From assembly GCA_003489345.1 (NCBI GenBank), contig DNIT01000045.1, positions 425-7,939 on the forward strand: 7,515 nt of DNA, in the 5' to 3' direction. This DNA is from Pelotomaculum sp. GTDB lineage: Bacteria; Bacillota; Desulfotomaculia; Desulfotomaculales; Pelotomaculaceae. The notes below the pieces were generated by a model, which saw only the letters and a program-made list of their open reading frames with translations, had not been told where the DNA came from and ran no database searches. Shown one piece after another: positions 5,931 to 7,515 of this stretch (position 1 is the first letter of the stretch; each line of letters starts with the position of its first letter). The translations under genes and the position numbers were made by a program.

Positions 5931-6009
5931 ACCAAATGCAGAAGCTTATTTTAGCCCTGCGTCGGTTAGGATGCTGTTGAGCCTTGCATGAAAAGTTAAC
6001 CCGGACAAA

Positions 6010-7173
6010 TTATTTTAATACTTTGCCGCCCCTCCTGAATATAGTCCTTCCTTCAACCATAACCAGAAACGGGTCAAGGTGGGAATCCAGAAGGACCAGG
6101 TCGGCGTCATACCCTGGCGCAAGGCGTCCTTTTTTTTGCAGCCCCAGGACAGCGGCCGGGTTTGCCGAAGCCAGTTTTACTGCCTGCGGCAGTTTCAGGC
6201 CGGCCAATTTAACCATATTCCGAACGGCGTCAAGCACGGTGATGGTACTGCCTGCCAGCCTGCCGCCGGGAATTTCAGCCCTGGACCCTTTGACTACAAT
6301 TTTCTGTCGTCCAAAACGGTAACATCCGTCCGCCAGGCCTGCCGCCGCTATGGCGTCGCTGACCAGGACCAACCGGTCGCCTTTTATATGCCACAGGAGC
6401 TGCAGCATAGCCCGGTGTACATGTACGCCGTCGGCAATTACCTCAACAGATAATTCTGGTGAGACCAAAGCTGCCCCGGCCGGGCCGGGTTCCCGGTGGT
6501 GTATGGGAACCATGGCGTTAAAGATATGGGTGATGTGTTTTAATCCTGCTCTTGCGGCATTTATGGTTTCGGTAAAGGTGGCTCTCGAATGGCCGAGGGT
6601 GGGGATTACACCGCAGGATGAAAGCAACTCCACAACCTCAAGAGCCCCCGTAAGCTCCGGAGCCAGGGAAACCATCCTTACCTTACCTTGGCCGGCGGAC
6701 AGCAGTTCATTCATTTCATGCTTATCGGGTTCTCTCAGGAAAGGAATGCCTAGGGCGCCGCTATACGAACGGTTCAAAAAGGGGCCCTCAAGGTTAGCGC
6801 CGATAATAGAGGCTCCCGCAGCTGATGTTGTATGGCTGGCCGCCGTCTCCAGCGCAAGGGCCATTCGCTCATGCGTTGACGGAGCGACGGTGGCCAGCAT
6901 GGCTGTGGTGCCGTGTCGCCCGTGATAGCCCGCGATCCGTTGAAGCGAGCCGGGGTCACAGTCTAGTATGTCCGCGCCATCGGCGCCATGCACATGCAGG
7001 TCAATAAAACCCGGGGCAATAATGAGTCCGGCAGCGTCAATATTCTCCACAGCCGCCGCAGGGTCCATTTGCTCCAGGGACACAATTTTTCCGTCTGAAA
7101 CAACCAGAGAACGGTTGGCGATGAGTTTTTCTTCCCCCACCAGTGTTCCTTGGTTCATTATAAAATCGAACAC
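6010..7173 (-). CDS. nagA: N-acetylglucosamine-6-phosphate deacetylase NagA
   Basis: NagA hydrolyses N-acetylglucosamine 6-phosphate to glucosamine 6-phosphate and acetate, feeding amino sugars from cell-wall recycling or uptake into central metabolism or peptidoglycan synthesis. It is a cytosolic amidohydrolase with a metal-dependent TIM barrel. With the GTG start at 7173 it has 387 residues, close to the usual 380-390. Metal and catalytic motifs are DLHVH (H60, H62), NLEGPF (E129), LGHS (H195), HIFNAM (H216) and SDAI (D273). The HxH pair suggests the binuclear form seen in Bacillus, unlike the mononuclear Escherichia enzyme. The frame also has an upstream ATG at 7209, without a ribosome binding site and adding an atypical 12-residue MRCVLQFNAGES, and an ATG at 7158; GTG 7173 has AGGTG five bases before it. 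No nagB or gntR-type gene is adjacent. Confidence 0.94.
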   Translation of the reverse strand: MFDFIMNQGTLVGEEKLIANRSLVVSDGKIVSLEQMDPAAAVENIDAAGLIIAPGFIDLHVHGADGADILDCDPGSLQRIAGYHGRHGTTAMLATVAPSTHERMALALETAASHTTSAAGASIIGANLEGPFLNRSYSGALGIPFLREPDKHEMNELLSAGQGKVRMVSLAPELTGALEVVELLSSCGVIPTLGHSRATFTETINAARAGLKHITHIFNAMVPIHHREPGPAGAALVSPELSVEVIADGVHVHRAMLQLLWHIKGDRLVLVSDAIAAAGLADGCYRFGRQKIVVKGSRAEIPGGRLAGSTITVLDAVRNMVKLAGLKLPQAVKLASANPAAVLGLQKKGRLAPGYDADLVLLDSHLDPFLVMVEGRTIFRRGGKVLK

Positions 7174-7178
7174 GCTCT

Positions 7179-7183
7179 CACCT
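7179..7183 (-). promoter_or_regulatory. Ribosome binding site favouring a GTG start of nagA
   Basis: On the minus strand AGGTG (7183 down to 7179) lies five bases before GTG at 7173. The alternative ATG at 7209 has only AT-rich sequence before it. The catalytic spacing then also agrees with the usual NagA length. Confidence 0.5.
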
Positions 7184-7191
7184 GCATTAAA

Positions 7192-7220
7192 TTGTAATAC
7201 ACACCTCATGATACATTAAT
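7192..7220 (+). promoter_or_regulatory. Candidate promoter of the small HTH gene, back to back with that of nagA
   Basis: TTGTAA (7192-7197) and ATTAAT (7215-7220) are separated by 17 bases, each matching four of six consensus positions. The putative -10 abuts the -10 proposed for nagA on the other strand, so the two promoters would compete or be co-regulated. ATTGTAA occurs at 7191-7197 and again at 7242-7248. AT-rich sequence makes chance matches likely. Confidence 0.25.
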
Positions 7221-7249
7221 TTATCGAGCCAGGGAACAATAATTGTAAA
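7220..7249 (-). promoter_or_regulatory. Candidate nagA promoter
   Basis: On the minus strand TTTACA (7249-7244, five of six) is followed after 18 bases by GATAAA (7225-7220, four of six). Transcription would start near 7213, which leaves almost no leader for an ATG at 7209 but about 40 bases for GTG at 7173, in agreement with the chosen start. The match is modest. Confidence 0.35.
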
Positions 7250-7264
7250 AAGAGGGGGATAGTT

Positions 7265-7495
7265 ATGGAGCAGAATGATTTTATGCAAAGCAGGGTTCCC
7301 TGGAGTACCGAACCAAGCCTCAAGGATATGGCCCAGGAGGTAGGGATCGATTATGACCGCCTAATTGACGGGATTAAAGAAGATAAAAGCGACTCAGAAA
7401 TAGCAGGTGAACTTGCTGTTCCGGAAAAGCTGATTTACCACCTGAGAGACCATTTTTACACGCGTGGCGTACATTCGATCATGGGACAGGATTAA
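7265..7495 (+). CDS. Small helix-turn-helix-like protein of unknown role
   Basis: The 76-residue acidic protein is complete, with ATG 7265 preceded by GAGGGGG (7252-7258) six bases away. It has two helix-turn-helix-like segments: SLKDMAQEVGIDYDRLIDGI (18-37) and SDSEIAGELAVPEKLIYHLRDHF (42-64). The second reads like a DNA-binding HTH of the sigma-70 region 4/MerR general type. It ends in GVHSIMGQD. I recall short proteins with a PW near the start, two such helical pairs and a terminal GQD in related clostridia, but have not verified this and know no function. No membrane segment or cofactor motif is seen. It is divergent from nagA with a 91-base spacer, so it could regulate nagA or itself. 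DNA binding is an inference. Confidence 0.8.
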   Translation: MEQNDFMQSRVPWSTEPSLKDMAQEVGIDYDRLIDGIKEDKSDSEIAGELAVPEKLIYHLRDHFYTRGVHSIMGQD

Positions 7496-7515
7496 CAGAC
7501 TATAGGGTCAGGGTT

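Noticed and set aside
5931..6009. Terminator between convergent tfoX-like gene and nagA
   Set aside because: Only a weak interrupted stem (GCAG/CTGC with GCT/AGC near 5939-5961) is seen, without a T-run on either strand.
6350..6925. Long plus-strand reading frame opposite nagA
   Set aside because: It is antisense to a clearly conserved NagA coding sequence, has no family motifs and no ribosome binding site; a GC-rich shadow.

Overview
The window reads as ordinary chromosome of a Gram-positive anaerobe of the Firmicutes, most likely a Desulfotomaculum/Pelotomaculum-type clostridium. This is inferred from the radA-disA pair, strong GGAGG-type ribosome binding sites, two TTG starts, roughly 60% GC in the core genes and the cobalamin gene set. 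I cannot name the species.

Layout. Positions 1-1776 hold the C-terminal half of radA followed directly by disA (DNA repair and c-di-AMP synthesis). Positions 1777-2110 form a 334-base gap with a short tandem/inverted repeat just after disA and a run of potential RNA hairpins before cobS. Positions 2111-4649 are a tight three-gene operon, cobS-cobD-cobC, for late assembly of the cobalamin nucleotide loop. CobD makes aminopropanol phosphate, CobC removes the phosphate from alpha-ribazole phosphate, and CobS joins alpha-ribazole to adenosylcobinamide-GDP. Positions 4650-5990 form a distinctly AT-rich stretch with an unidentified four-helix membrane protein and a TfoX N-terminal-domain protein, each apparently its own transcription unit. 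Positions 6010-7173, on the minus strand, encode N-acetylglucosamine-6-phosphate deacetylase (NagA). It is divergent from a complete small helix-turn-helix-like protein at 7265-7495. The last 20 bases hold nothing I can identify.

No CRISPR array, tRNA, rRNA, complete transposon or phage gene is visible. I did not find a convincing undescribed multi-gene system. The points most worth a second look are the structured region upstream of cobS, which lacks a recognisable canonical cobalamin riboswitch; the AT-rich island; the inverted repeat in front of the tfoX-like gene; and the small conserved-looking HTH protein next to nagA.
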